Positions 1 through 8,264 are shown, counted from the stretch's first letter. The stretch: 29,448 nt of DNA from UBA1413 sp964395045 (GCA_964395045.1 CAYNBE010000017.1:1-29448), one strand, 5' to 3'. Made by a program: numbers and translations. Notes: generated by a model from the sequence alone, not told the origin.

Positions 1-141
1 TCACATGTAAAAATAATACAATAATCAAACCAATGTTATTTTCGACAAATCGATTTCCGCGAAACAATCCTGTTCAATAAAAAAAATGTGAAACAAATAA
101 ATGGAACGCCAGAAGCCTTTAATAAATCAACCGGTTCTTAA
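1..141. other. gene-free AT-rich stretch at the window edge
   Basis: I see no open frame, RNA gene or promoter that I can support here. The sequence is AT-rich with several poly-A runs. It probably is the 3' flank of a gene lying before the window, because a strong hairpin follows immediately. Confidence 0.4.
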
Positions 142-176
142 AAGAAAAAGGGCGGGTCAACACCCGTCCTTTTCTT
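142..176. terminator. strong hairpin, probable bidirectional intrinsic terminator
   Basis: A near-perfect inverted repeat has a GGGCGGGT arm, a CAAC loop and an ACCCGTCC arm, flanked by A-rich sequence before and TTTTCTT after. Either strand would give a GC-rich stem followed by a U-rich tract. No gene inside the window ends next to it on the plus strand, so it most likely terminates a gene located before position 1. On the minus strand it could also stop transcripts leaving the floA operon region. Confidence 0.65.
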
Positions 177-177
177 A

Positions 178-237
178 ACTAAACCAATAAAACTAATCAA
201 ACCTAAACCTATGAAACTAAAACCTGGGCAAAGGTAA
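178..237 (+). other. leader-like sequence with an 8-codon ORF
   Basis: A C/A-rich stretch with repeated AAACCTAAACC-type words leads into an ATG at 211, followed by eight codons (MKLKPGQR) and a TAA at 235-237. From memory, similar A/C-rich leaders precede large outer-membrane receptor genes in Bacteroidota. Here the reading frame closes almost at once. It may be a remnant 5' end of a lost gene, a small leader peptide, or chance. The bases are visible; the interpretation is weak. Confidence 0.2.
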
Positions 238-276
238 TACACAAAACAATCCTCACCAAACGATAAAAATCCCAAA

Positions 277-543
277 TTACCATTTCGAACCATTTTTTAA
301 TATTTTCTTAACCTGAGAAATCAGGACAATCTCAATCTCATGCAACTTGCCCCTGATAGCCGGATTATACCACCTCATCACCCTCTGTTGCTTTACCTCT
401 CCTATTGTCTGTAAATTATAATAATATTGATGCACAACTATTTCCCCTTCATCAGAATAGAAAGTGGGTGAGGTATAACATATAATTTTCTCCTCAAAAT
501 TTCTTTCGCAGGTTGTCCTTTGGGTTATAAAAAAAAGAGCAGG
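277..543 (-). pseudogene. start-less open frame, probable gene remnant
   Basis: On the minus strand an uninterrupted frame of 88 codons runs from just after a TGA (544-546) to a TAA at 277-279. It has no ATG near its beginning; the only in-frame ATG is internal (RVMRWYNP). The predicted peptide has ordinary protein-like composition, with segments such as YTSPTFYSDEGEIVVHQYYY and IRGKLHEIEIVLISQVKK. An out-of-frame ATG follows a GAGGAG purine box about nine bases upstream and stops after nine codons, so a single frameshift would join a plausible start to this frame. I do not recognise a family. It lies directly after the floA terminator and overlaps that terminator at its 5' end. It could be a decayed gene or a chance open frame in AT-rich DNA. 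Confidence 0.35.
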
Positions 544-562
544 TCAACCACTTATCCTGCTC
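530..562 (-). terminator. intrinsic terminator of the TPR-SPOR/clpS/nfeD/floA operon
   Basis: Read on the minus strand, GAGCAGG, a 12-base loop and CCTGCTC form a perfect 7-bp stem followed at once by eight T residues. It sits about 30 bases after the floA stop codon, where a Rho-independent terminator for this operon is expected. Confidence 0.85.
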
Positions 563-590
563 CTTTCCAAAATTCCAACACGGGAATTCC

Positions 591-1571
591 CTATTTCTTC
601 CTTTTATTCTGTTCTTCTGAGGCGATCGAATCGCGCATGGTAGTATCGGCCATGATATTTTTATATTTCATATAATCCATCACGCCAATATTCCCTGTGC
701 GGAAAGCTTCAGAAATGGCAAGTGGCACCTGTGCTTCGGCTTCAATAACCTTGGCACGTGCTTCCTGAGCTTTTGCCTTCATCTCCTGTTCAAGGGCCAC
801 AGCCATTGCCCTGCGTTCTTCTGCCTTGGCCTGTGCAATGTTTTTGTCAGCTTCAGCCTGGTCCATTTGTAAGCCGGCACCGATATTTTTCCCGATATCG
901 ATATCCGCAATATCAATGGAAAGAATTTCGAAAGCTGTTCCGGCATCAAGTCCTTTTTCAAGAACAGTCCTTGAAATAAAGTCAGGATTTTCGAGAACTT
1001 CCTTGTGTGAATGTGCCGACCCGATGCTCGATACGATTCCTTCGCCCACGCGGGCCAGAACGGTTTCTTCGCCGGCGCCGCCCACCAGTTGCCGGATGTT
1101 CGCCCTGACGGTTACCCTTGCTTTGGCAATCAACTGGATTCCATCTTTTGCAACCGCTGTAACAGGAGGAGTGTTAATCACCTTGGGATTGACCGACATC
1201 TGTACCGCTTCAAATACATCACGCCCTGCCAGGTCAATTGCAGTCGCCATATTGAATGACAACTGGATGTTGGCTTTCGACGCAGATACCAGGGCATGGA
1301 CCACGCTGGCCACATGGCCTCCTGCCAGAAAATGGGCTTCCAGGTCATTCCTGTTGAGCGGGATTCCTGCCTTGGTCCCTTCGATCATCGCTCTTACAAT
1401 GACACCCGGTGGAACTTTTCTGAACCTCATCAGAAACAATTGCATCAGGCTGATGTGCACCCCCGAAACAAGGGCTGAAAACCACAATCCGACCGGGACA
1501 AAATAAAGAAAGATGATCAACAGGACCAGTATCCCGGTAATCATTCCAAAAACACCTACAGTTTCTACCAT
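591..1571 (-). CDS. floA: flotillin-like protein FloA
   Basis: This 326-residue protein belongs to the FloA family (formerly UPF0365), the bacterial flotillin-like scaffolds of functional membrane microdomains. Residues about 5-45 are hydrophobic and would anchor it as a membrane hairpin. An SPFH/PHB-like region follows, with the family-typical segments RKVPPGVIVRAMIEGTKAGI and LEAHFLAGGHVASVVHALV. The C-terminal third is an Ala/Glu/Lys-rich coiled coil (QAEADKNIAQAKAEERRAMA), as expected for oligomerisation. The ATG start at 1571 gives the usual family length. It is the last gene of the operon, 163 bases after nfeD, and a clear terminator follows. FloA and NfeD-type proteins are a classic pair, which supports both calls. 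In this family FloA affects membrane protein assembly and fluidity; the clients here are unknown. Confidence 0.95.
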   Translation of the reverse strand: MVETVGVFGMITGILVLLIIFLYFVPVGLWFSALVSGVHISLMQLFLMRFRKVPPGVIVRAMIEGTKAGIPLNRNDLEAHFLAGGHVASVVHALVSASKANIQLSFNMATAIDLAGRDVFEAVQMSVNPKVINTPPVTAVAKDGIQLIAKARVTVRANIRQLVGGAGEETVLARVGEGIVSSIGSAHSHKEVLENPDFISRTVLEKGLDAGTAFEILSIDIADIDIGKNIGAGLQMDQAEADKNIAQAKAEERRAMAVALEQEMKAKAQEARAKVIEAEAQVPLAISEAFRTGNIGVMDYMKYKNIMADTTMRDSIASEEQNKRKK

Positions 1572-1734
1572 TTTATTCTTCTTTTATTTGTTAATAGTTC
1601 AGTGATAAATATGAATTAATTCATCCGCCTGCAATAGGTAAATAAAAAATATTTTACCTTGTTTGTATATAAAATCATTTTACAGCTTCCGTCTGATATC
1701 TTTTATCTAATATCTTTCAATCTATTTATATACT

Positions 1735-2202
1735 TTAACTGATCAGTTCTACAATGATTTTGTCAGGTAAAACTTTTACAACCTTCACAGGTTTGTGATG
1801 ATCGATGAACTGGCCAGTCGATCTTGCTTCAACCGTTATGCCGTTCACAGTCACTTTTCCCGAAGGTGCAAGCCGGCCAATGGTCATTCCCTCATCTCCC
1901 GGATGAATGCTGTGCGGATCGAAGGACTCTACCTTGCCATCGATATTTGTATCCAGAACCAGTTTTTTCCCGGGTTTCGTTTTGAAAAAGTAATAAAACA
2001 ACAACGGGGCAGAAACCAGTACGAAAAGGAGGGTGATAAAACCTGCCAATGTCCCGAATTTTGTGAAAGCCAGATAAATGCTGACTATCAGCATAATCAC
2101 TCCTCCAACGCCGGCAATGGTCACACCCGGGATAACGGCAAATTCGAGAATCAGAAGTAACAGTCCCAACAAAATCAGGAAAATGATGGTTAATATTGTC
2201 AT
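1735..2202 (-). CDS. NfeD-like membrane protein, short form
   Basis: This 155-residue protein has three hydrophobic segments between residues about 3 and 75 and a C-terminal OB-fold domain of the NfeD type (about 90-155; note GDEGMTIGRLAPSGKVTVNG and a final beta-rich KVVKVLPDKIIVELIS). It lacks the N-terminal ClpP-like serine protease domain of long NfeD proteins, so it is the short form that accompanies flotillin-like proteins. Its start lies one base after the clpS stop codon, so translation is probably coupled. The OB fold is thought to work with the neighbouring FloA at membrane microdomains; the exact role is not settled for the family. Confidence 0.9.
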   Translation of the reverse strand: MTILTIIFLILLGLLLLILEFAVIPGVTIAGVGGVIMLIVSIYLAFTKFGTLAGFITLLFVLVSAPLLFYYFFKTKPGKKLVLDTNIDGKVESFDPHSIHPGDEGMTIGRLAPSGKVTVNGITVEARSTGQFIDHHKPVKVVKVLPDKIIVELIS

Positions 2203-2203
2203 A

Positions 2204-2482
2204 TTATTCGATTGTAACAGTTAACTCCCTGTCTGTCAATGCGTCTTTCATCTTCTTTAACAGGTCGAAATCCCCTTTTCTGATATCACAGCTACCTCTG
2301 GTATGGGCGATCAGTGCACATTGGGAGGCCTGAATGAATTCATGTCCACACACTTCCATCAGCGCTTCAATGACAAATTCAAAAGTATGAACCTCATCGT
2401 TGTGCAGGATGAGGACAGAATCATCACCCGATGAACTCTCCTTTCTTTCAAATCCCTTTTCCCTGATTTTTTCCTCTGTCAT
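2204..2482 (-). CDS. clpS: ClpS, N-degron adaptor of the Clp protease
   Basis: This is a 92-residue ClpS. The adaptor delivers proteins with destabilising N-terminal residues to the Clp ATPase-protease. A flexible charged tail (residues 1-20) precedes the core. The substrate pocket shows the expected residues: N28, D29 and E30 in HNDEVHTFEFV, and H60 in LIAHTRGSCDI, with the same 32-residue spacing as N34 and H66 of E. coli ClpS. The start codon overlaps the stop of the upstream TPR-SPOR gene by four bases (ATGA), and nfeD follows one base after its stop. Translational coupling through the operon is therefore likely. No clpA or clpC lies in the window. Confidence 0.93.
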   Translation of the reverse strand: MTEEKIREKGFERKESSSGDDSVLILHNDEVHTFEFVIEALMEVCGHEFIQASQCALIAHTRGSCDIRKGDFDLLKKMKDALTDRELTVTIE

Positions 2483-4110
2483 GGTTTCCGCAAATTTTCA
2501 GGAGGTAAAGGTATTCTTTTTCCGTTCTTCCAGGCAATGACAAATGCATCCCTGATTCCTTCCAGCCTGACCTGGTTCTGCAAAACCATGGCATCGCCGT
2601 AACTGGTCAGGTTACCTGTAGTGCAGATGGTATTGCCCTGATCGTTGGTATAGCTTTCAACCGGCCTGATTTTAGAAATCTTGTCCAGAATTTTTTTTCT
2701 CTGGGGAGTAACATGGTCCCCGCAGATGCCAAGCTGCACCTTATAGGTTATTTCTTCTTCGTGCTGCATCGGGACTTCAACTGAAACACCACTGTTTGCA
2801 GGCACCTGAATGGCATCACCGTTAATTTCCGGGAGATTTGTCAGCGTGTCTGAAACCTCCGCTGGTGGATCAGGTTTTGTGATTTCAGACCTGATCTGCA
2901 ACAAAGAATCCCTGACCTGCATGTAAATCCGGTAAACAGTGTAATCTGCTTCTTTCCACCAGTTGTTTTCAATTTCAACTGCTCTGCGAAAATGATTGGC
3001 GGCTTCCTGCTTCAGGGAATATACATCGGATTCCATCCGGAGAATCTTTTGACCGAGAGAATCTCTGCCGGTTGGATCCAATGTCATGTGGTACCGTTCC
3101 CTTAGCATTTCAAGGTCAGCAACCAGGGAATCAAGCCAGACAGATTTTTGTTTACCGTTTTTGTACTCCTGCAGGGCAGTTTCTTCCTGGAACATGTCTT
3201 CAATCAGATAGGTAACCCGTTCATTAATCCTGAAGGTAATAAACTCCGGCCCGGAAAGCCTGCCCCGGGTTACTTCAGTCCTGGATCCGGCATTCACAGG
3301 CGGGGGGGTCTGTTTCTGTACAAGTGCCTGACCCGATGTATCAGATTCTGCAATAACCGAAGTGGCAACCGGCGCAACAACTGTTGTCCCGATTTCTCTG
3401 ATTACCTTTATTGTATCAGCAGCTGTTTCTGCCGGCTGTGGGGTTTTGCCATTAATTTGGGGCCCTATGGGTTCATTTACGGGAGAAGGGAGAGCCGGTA
3501 CATTGACTATCTCGGGTTTTACCGTGTTTTCCTTTGTTCCTTCATTTTTTACATCATCCGGAAGTTTCCGCATACCATCTTTTTTCAATGATCTGTTTGA
3601 AAGCACATCCCGGACTGTATCCGCTGTTACTGAAACTTTGTTTGACTTAAAAGGATTGACACGGTCGTAACACAACAGGATCAGTTCATCAATCCGGAGG
3701 CTGTCTGCTCCTGCGCTGTCTGAATTGTTCTTAAACCTGTTGTAAAATCTCTGGGCACTGTTCCAGTTTTCCGTTGCATGGTAAAACCGTCCGAGATAAA
3801 ACCAAACCATTACCGGGACATTGTTTCCGGAAGCAAGGAGCAGGTTTTTTTCAGCTTCTTTTCCGGTATCCCCTGTCTCAACCAAAGCTGCCCCCAAATA
3901 ATATTTGACCTGGTAATCATAAGGATAATCATATACCAGTTTTGAAAGAAGCGGTACAGCTTCCTCGTACCTGCCCCTGTTAAACAATTCAACTGCCTTT
4001 TTTTTCAGTTCCTGACCGGGATCACTGGCTGTATAACCGGCAAATCCAACTTGAATGAACACCAACAACAGGAGCGCCTTTTTAGTATATGAAAGATTGA
4101 AACCGACCAT
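2479..4110 (-). CDS. exported TPR and SPOR-like domain protein
   Basis: I start this gene at 4110, where the 543-residue product begins with a good signal peptide (MVGFNLSYTKKALLLLVFIQ, cleavage near residue 24). An upstream ATG at 4158 would add 16 residues and bury the signal. Residues about 33-130 form TPR-like helices (ELFNRGRYEEAVPLLSKLV and GRFYHATENWNSAQRFYNRF). A long Pro/Thr-rich linker follows (about 150-290), then an alpha-helical part (about 300-420). The C-terminal region, about 452-533, resembles a SPOR domain (YKVQLGICGD to DAFVIAWKNGKRIP), a fold that binds denuded peptidoglycan glycan strands. It is therefore probably a periplasmic or envelope protein. It is the first gene of the clpS-nfeD-floA operon and overlaps clpS by four bases. 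Its specific function is unknown. Confidence 0.8.
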   Translation of the reverse strand: MVGFNLSYTKKALLLLVFIQVGFAGYTASDPGQELKKKAVELFNRGRYEEAVPLLSKLVYDYPYDYQVKYYLGAALVETGDTGKEAEKNLLLASGNNVPVMVWFYLGRFYHATENWNSAQRFYNRFKNNSDSAGADSLRIDELILLCYDRVNPFKSNKVSVTADTVRDVLSNRSLKKDGMRKLPDDVKNEGTKENTVKPEIVNVPALPSPVNEPIGPQINGKTPQPAETAADTIKVIREIGTTVVAPVATSVIAESDTSGQALVQKQTPPPVNAGSRTEVTRGRLSGPEFITFRINERVTYLIEDMFQEETALQEYKNGKQKSVWLDSLVADLEMLRERYHMTLDPTGRDSLGQKILRMESDVYSLKQEAANHFRRAVEIENNWWKEADYTVYRIYMQVRDSLLQIRSEITKPDPPAEVSDTLTNLPEINGDAIQVPANSGVSVEVPMQHEEEITYKVQLGICGDHVTPQRKKILDKISKIRPVESYTNDQGNTICTTGNLTSYGDAMVLQNQVRLEGIRDAFVIAWKNGKRIPLPPENLRKP

Positions 4111-4232
4111 GCCGGAAATCCATTTTCTATTCCCCCTAAAAGTACAAAAATTGTGCAAAACTGGAAAATGCTAAATTTTGGCACATCACAATCCATTTGT
4201 TGACAAAAATTACGGAGAAATCATTTATGGAT

Positions 4233-4240
4233 TATCTTTG
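4233..4240 (+). promoter_or_regulatory. Bacteroidota-type -7 promoter element for bcp-recA
   Basis: TATCTTTG matches the TAnnTTTG -7 consensus used by the primary sigma factor of Bacteroidota. It lies 22 bases before the bcp start, in the divergent gap between bcp and the TPR-SPOR gene. I do not see a well-spaced -33 TTTG. Transcription would begin roughly at 4246-4250. Confidence 0.5.
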
Positions 4241-4262
4241 CAAAAGGTAATACCAGAAATCA

Positions 4263-4727
4263 ATGACAAAAATAAAAAAAGGGGAACAGGCTCCCGGTTT
4301 TGAAGGAATCGGCCGGAACGGTGAGGCCATTTCCCTTGCCGGGATGAAAGGCAAAAAACTTATTTTATATTTCTATCCGAAGGATGACACACCTGGATGC
4401 ACCGCTGAAGCCTGTGATCTGAACGACCATTACGAAAGATGGATTGAAGAAGGATTTGAAGTGGTGGGGATTAGTCCTGACAGTGAGAAATCGCATGAGA
4501 AATTCATCCGGAAATATGGATTGAAGTTCCATCTCCTGTCAGACCCTCAACATGAAATAATGGAAAAGTATGGAGTGTGGGGTGAAAAGAAGATGTACGG
4601 AAAAACCTATATGGGAGTATTAAGGACGACTTTTATAATTGATGAGACCGGTTTGGTTCAGGAAGTGATCACAAATGTTGACACAAAGAACCATTCACAC
4701 CAGATAAAAGAGTTACTAAACACTTAA
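4263..4727 (+). CDS. bcp: peroxiredoxin Bcp/PrxQ
   Basis: This 154-residue thioredoxin-fold peroxidase of the Bcp/PrxQ family reduces hydrogen peroxide and organic hydroperoxides, usually with thioredoxin as electron donor. The signature YPKDDTPGCTAEACDLND carries the peroxidatic C46 and, five residues on, the resolving C51 of atypical 2-Cys members. Length and start (ATG at 4263) are typical. It sits ten bases before recA on the same strand and probably shares its transcript. A -7 promoter motif lies just upstream. Pairing an antioxidant enzyme with RecA fits an oxidative-damage theme, although both are also ordinary housekeeping genes. Confidence 0.95.
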   Translation: MTKIKKGEQAPGFEGIGRNGEAISLAGMKGKKLILYFYPKDDTPGCTAEACDLNDHYERWIEEGFEVVGISPDSEKSHEKFIRKYGLKFHLLSDPQHEIMEKYGVWGEKKMYGKTYMGVLRTTFIIDETGLVQEVITNVDTKNHSHQIKELLNT

Positions 4728-4737
4728 TCAACCTGAT

Positions 4738-5772
4738 ATGATGAACCAGGCAGAACAACAGGCTGTGAACAAGGAAAAGCTGAAAGCACTTCAACTCACC
4801 CTCGACAAGATTGAAAAGAGTTATGGCAAAGGATCGATCATGCGGATGGGTGACAAGCCAGTTGAAGATGTACCCGCTATTTCATCAGGGTCGATTGGCC
4901 TTGACATTGCACTTGGAATCGGGGGATATCCCAAGGGGAGGATTATTGAGATATTCGGTCCTGAATCTTCTGGTAAAACTACACTGGCCATTCATGCCAT
5001 AGCCGAAGCACAGAAAACCGGAGGGATTGCCGCGATTATCGATGCGGAACATGCATTTGATCCGTACTATGCGAGGAAACTGGGAGTTGATACCGACCAG
5101 CTGCTAATTTCACAACCCGATCACGGGGAACAGGCGCTTGAAATAGCCGACAGCCTGATCCGCTCTGGTGCTGTGGATATTATTGTCATTGACTCAGTGG
5201 CTGCCCTCACTCCCAAAGCAGAACTGGAAGGTGACATGGGGGATTCCAAGATGGGTTTGCAGGCACGACTGATGTCGCAGGCACTGCGGAAGCTGACTGC
5301 CAATATCAGCAAAACAAGGACTTGCTGCATCTTTATCAACCAGTTGCGTGAAAAGATCGGGGTTATGTTCGGCAACCCCGAAACAACCACGGGAGGGAAC
5401 GCACTGAAATTCTATGCTTCGGTGAGGCTTGATATCCGGAGGATCGGTCAGATCAAAGAGGGCGAAGAAGTTACAGGCAACAATGTACGGGTGAAAGTTG
5501 TTAAAAACAAAATCGCTCCCCCATTCCGAAAGGCCGAGTTTGATATTCTTTATGGCGAAGGAATATCCAAAACCGGAGAAATCATTGACCTTGGAGTGAG
5601 CAGCAACATCATCAGGAAAAGCGGCTCCTGGTTTGCTTACGGAGAAACTAAACTCGGACAGGGGCGTGAAAGTGTCCGCAGGCTTTTAAAAGACAACCCG
5701 GAACTGTCAGCAGAACTCGAAGCAAAAATACTGGAGGTAGTCAGCACATCCCCGGCCGCAGCTGAAGAATAA
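4738..5772 (+). CDS. recA: recombinase RecA
   Basis: This is a full-length RecA of 344 residues, the ATP-dependent strand-exchange protein of homologous recombination and co-protease for SOS repressors. Visible motifs are Walker A GPESSGKTT (74-82), Walker B IIVID (148-152), the L2 DNA-binding loop FGNPETTTGGNALKFYASVR (211-230), and the DQLLISQPDHGEQALEIAD segment. The second codon is also ATG (4741), so the true start may be one codon later. The acidic C-terminal tail (SAELEAKILEVVSTSPAAAEE) is short. It follows bcp with a ten-base gap and is followed by an intrinsic terminator. Confidence 0.98.
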   Translation: MMNQAEQQAVNKEKLKALQLTLDKIEKSYGKGSIMRMGDKPVEDVPAISSGSIGLDIALGIGGYPKGRIIEIFGPESSGKTTLAIHAIAEAQKTGGIAAIIDAEHAFDPYYARKLGVDTDQLLISQPDHGEQALEIADSLIRSGAVDIIVIDSVAALTPKAELEGDMGDSKMGLQARLMSQALRKLTANISKTRTCCIFINQLREKIGVMFGNPETTTGGNALKFYASVRLDIRRIGQIKEGEEVTGNNVRVKVVKNKIAPPFRKAEFDILYGEGISKTGEIIDLGVSSNIIRKSGSWFAYGETKLGQGRESVRRLLKDNPELSAELEAKILEVVSTSPAAAEE

Positions 5773-5795
5773 ATAATAGAGGCATGGTAGCATTG

Positions 5796-5833
5796 CCCGG
5801 ATAGGTGGGAAGAATCTGCTTATCCGGTTTTTT
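5796..5833 (+). terminator. intrinsic terminator after recA, abutting thrA
   Basis: CCGGATA (5797-5803) pairs with TATCCGG (5821-5827) and six T residues follow directly. The loop is 17 bases. It lies about 25 bases after the recA stop and only ten bases before the thrA start codon. It therefore either ends the recA transcript or acts as an attenuator for the threonine operon. Confidence 0.75.
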
Positions 5834-5843
5834 ATAGGAAAAT

Positions 5844-8264
5844 ATGAAAGTATTGAAATTCGGCGGCACATCGGTCGCCAATGCTGAAAGCATCAGAAAA
5901 GTCAGGGAGATTATTTCCCTTCAAACCGAACGAATAGTTGTGGTAGTATCAGCCCTGGGGGGCATTACCGATCAAATACTGCAGGCAGCCCGAAGTGCTG
6001 TGCATGCCACGGGGCAAGCCGATGCCGAAGTGGCTGCCATAAGGGCAAGGCATACCGAATTAATCCAAGAGCTATTAGGGGAAAACCGTGAAGTTCTGCA
6101 ATTGGTAGGGAACATCCTGACCGAACTCGAGCAGGTTCTCACCGGGATTGCACTTGTAAACGAAATGACGCCCAAAACCCAGGACCGCATTCTGGGAATG
6201 GGAGAAAGGATGTCATCGGTCATTATTTCAGCCTTTCTGGGTGTCAAACTGGTTGACACAGCCGGACTGATTGTCACCGACAGCAGTTTTGGAAAAGCGG
6301 TGGTTGATTATAAGGAAACCAATGCCCGGATCATTGAGGCTTTGGGAAATGAAGAACAAACCATCCTTGTTCCGGGATTTATTGCCAGGAACAGGTCGGG
6401 GGAATACACCACACTGGGACGCGGAGGTTCCGATTATACAGCTGCCATCATTGCTGCAGCCCTGAATGCTTCATTTCTTGAGATATGGACCGATGTGGAC
6501 GGATTCATGACCGCCGATCCACGGGTGATCGGAAATGCCTACACAATCCCGGAACTGACTTACAGCGAGGCAATGGAGTTATCGAACTTTGGGGCAAAAG
6601 TGATTTATCCGCCTACCATCCTCCCAGTATATAAAAAAGATATCCCTGTTTTGATCAAAAACACTTTTCATCCGGAAGCGCCGGGTACCCTGATCACAAG
6701 GAATCCGGTAAACGGGAAAGACCGGCCAATTAAAGGAATTTCCTCCATTCCCGGTATCGCCCTCCTCACGATACAGGGAATCGGGATGGTCGGTGTGACA
6801 GGAATCTCCATGCGGCTATTCTCTGCCCTCGCCCGGGAGAAAATCAATGTCATTTTCATATCTCAGGCTTCATCGGAGAATACAATCAGTATTGCCATTG
6901 TGGAGCATCTTGCAAAAACCGCCGAGGCAGCTATCCGGAAGGAATTTGAAAAAGAAATCGCCCAGGATCAGATCAACAGGATCCTGGTTGAATACGATTT
7001 ATCCATCGTTGCTATAGTCGGGGAGAATATGAAACATACTACCGGCATTGCAGGAAAGCTGTTCAGTACCATCGGAAGGAACGGGATCAACATCACTGCC
7101 ATCGCCCAGGGGGCATCGGAACTCAACATCTCATGGGTGGTCAAAAACAGCGATCTTCACAAAACCCTTGACGTTGTTCATGAATCGTTTTTCCTGTCCG
7201 AGAACATTGAATTGAACGTGTTTCTGATCGGAACCGGGCTTGTAGGAAGCAATCTTCTTGACCAGATTGCGCAACAGAAAAAGAAGCTTCTCACCGAAAA
7301 CCATCTCCGGATTAAATTAACGGGGATTGCCAATGTTGACAAAATGGTTTTCCGGAAAGAGGGAATTGAACCATCGGAATACAAAGAGATGCTCGAAGAA
7401 TTCGGAACAACCTCTTCGATTGCGGAATTTGTGAGGCAAATGAAATCGATGAACCTCTACAATTCGGTTTTCGTCGACTGCACGGCATCGCCCCAGATTG
7501 CCGCAGCCTACCATGAAATTCTTGAATCAAACATATCTGTGGTTGCTGCTAATAAAATTGCAGCATCTTCGGAATACGACAATTATATCAGACTAAAGCA
7601 TACTGCTGTCCGTAAAGGTGTGAAATTTTTGTTCGAAACGAATGTCGGAGCGGGACTGCCCATCATCAATACCCTGAACGACTTAGTTAATTCGGGGGAT
7701 AAGATCCTCCATATTGAAGCAGTTCTCACCGGAACCTTGAACTTTATTTTCAATACCATCTCATCTGAAATACCTCTGAGCAAGGCCATCCGGATGGCTC
7801 AGGAAGCCGGGTATACCGAACCTGATCCGAGAGTGGACCTCAGCGGCGTGGATGTTGTGCGAAAGTTGCTGATCCTTGCCCGGGAATCGGGATACAGGAT
7901 TGACAAAGAGGATGTGGTGATCGATTCATTTATTCCCAAAGAATATTTTGCCGGGTCGATCGATGATTTCTGGAAAAAAATTCCTGAACTCGACCAATCA
8001 TTTGAAGAAAAACGGAAGGTTCTGGCAGCGCGGAACCGCAAATGGAGGTTTGTTGCCAGTTTCGAGGAAGGCAATCCAAGAGTCGGACTTCAGGAAATCG
8101 AAAGCACCCATCCTTTTTATGATCTGGAAGGCAGCAATAACCTGATCATATACCGTACTGAAAGGTACAACGAATTCCCGATGCTGATAAAGGGTTACGG
8201 GGCCGGAGCCGCTGTCACAGCAGCCGGAGTCTTCGCCGATATTATCCGGATTGCCAGAATCTAA
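5844..8264 (+). CDS. thrA: bifunctional aspartokinase / homoserine dehydrogenase
   Basis: This 806-residue fusion enzyme catalyses the first step (aspartate to aspartyl phosphate) and the third step (aspartate semialdehyde to homoserine) of threonine synthesis. The N-terminal kinase domain starts with KFGGTSVANAES and contains GRGGSDYTAAI and the DVDGFMTADPR segment. ACT regulatory repeats occupy about 310-450 (GMVGVTGISMRLFSALAREK and AIVGENMKHTTGIAGKLFS). A Rossmann segment VFLIGTGLVGSNLLDQI at about 458 begins the homoserine dehydrogenase part, which includes AGYTEPDPRVDLSGVDVVRK. Length matches E. coli ThrA (about 820). It is the first gene of a four-gene operon ending in thrC. The ACT domains imply feedback control, probably by threonine. 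A terminator-like hairpin directly before it may add transcriptional control. Confidence 0.97.
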   Translation: MKVLKFGGTSVANAESIRKVREIISLQTERIVVVVSALGGITDQILQAARSAVHATGQADAEVAAIRARHTELIQELLGENREVLQLVGNILTELEQVLTGIALVNEMTPKTQDRILGMGERMSSVIISAFLGVKLVDTAGLIVTDSSFGKAVVDYKETNARIIEALGNEEQTILVPGFIARNRSGEYTTLGRGGSDYTAAIIAAALNASFLEIWTDVDGFMTADPRVIGNAYTIPELTYSEAMELSNFGAKVIYPPTILPVYKKDIPVLIKNTFHPEAPGTLITRNPVNGKDRPIKGISSIPGIALLTIQGIGMVGVTGISMRLFSALAREKINVIFISQASSENTISIAIVEHLAKTAEAAIRKEFEKEIAQDQINRILVEYDLSIVAIVGENMKHTTGIAGKLFSTIGRNGINITAIAQGASELNISWVVKNSDLHKTLDVVHESFFLSENIELNVFLIGTGLVGSNLLDQIAQQKKKLLTENHLRIKLTGIANVDKMVFRKEGIEPSEYKEMLEEFGTTSSIAEFVRQMKSMNLYNSVFVDCTASPQIAAAYHEILESNISVVAANKIAASSEYDNYIRLKHTAVRKGVKFLFETNVGAGLPIINTLNDLVNSGDKILHIEAVLTGTLNFIFNTISSEIPLSKAIRMAQEAGYTEPDPRVDLSGVDVVRKLLILARESGYRIDKEDVVIDSFIPKEYFAGSIDDFWKKIPELDQSFEEKRKVLAARNRKWRFVASFEEGNPRVGLQEIESTHPFYDLEGSNNLIIYRTERYNEFPMLIKGYGAGAAVTAAGVFADIIRIARI

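Noticed and set aside
826..1506. 226-codon plus-strand frame antisense to floA
   Set aside because: It is a shadow of the strongly supported floA gene; its composition (Ser, Thr, Pro and Arg-rich) and lack of family features argue against coding.
4111..4158. Upstream ATG of the TPR-SPOR protein
   Set aside because: It adds a Cys/Arg-containing 16-residue stretch before a good signal peptide; the start at 4110 fits export better.
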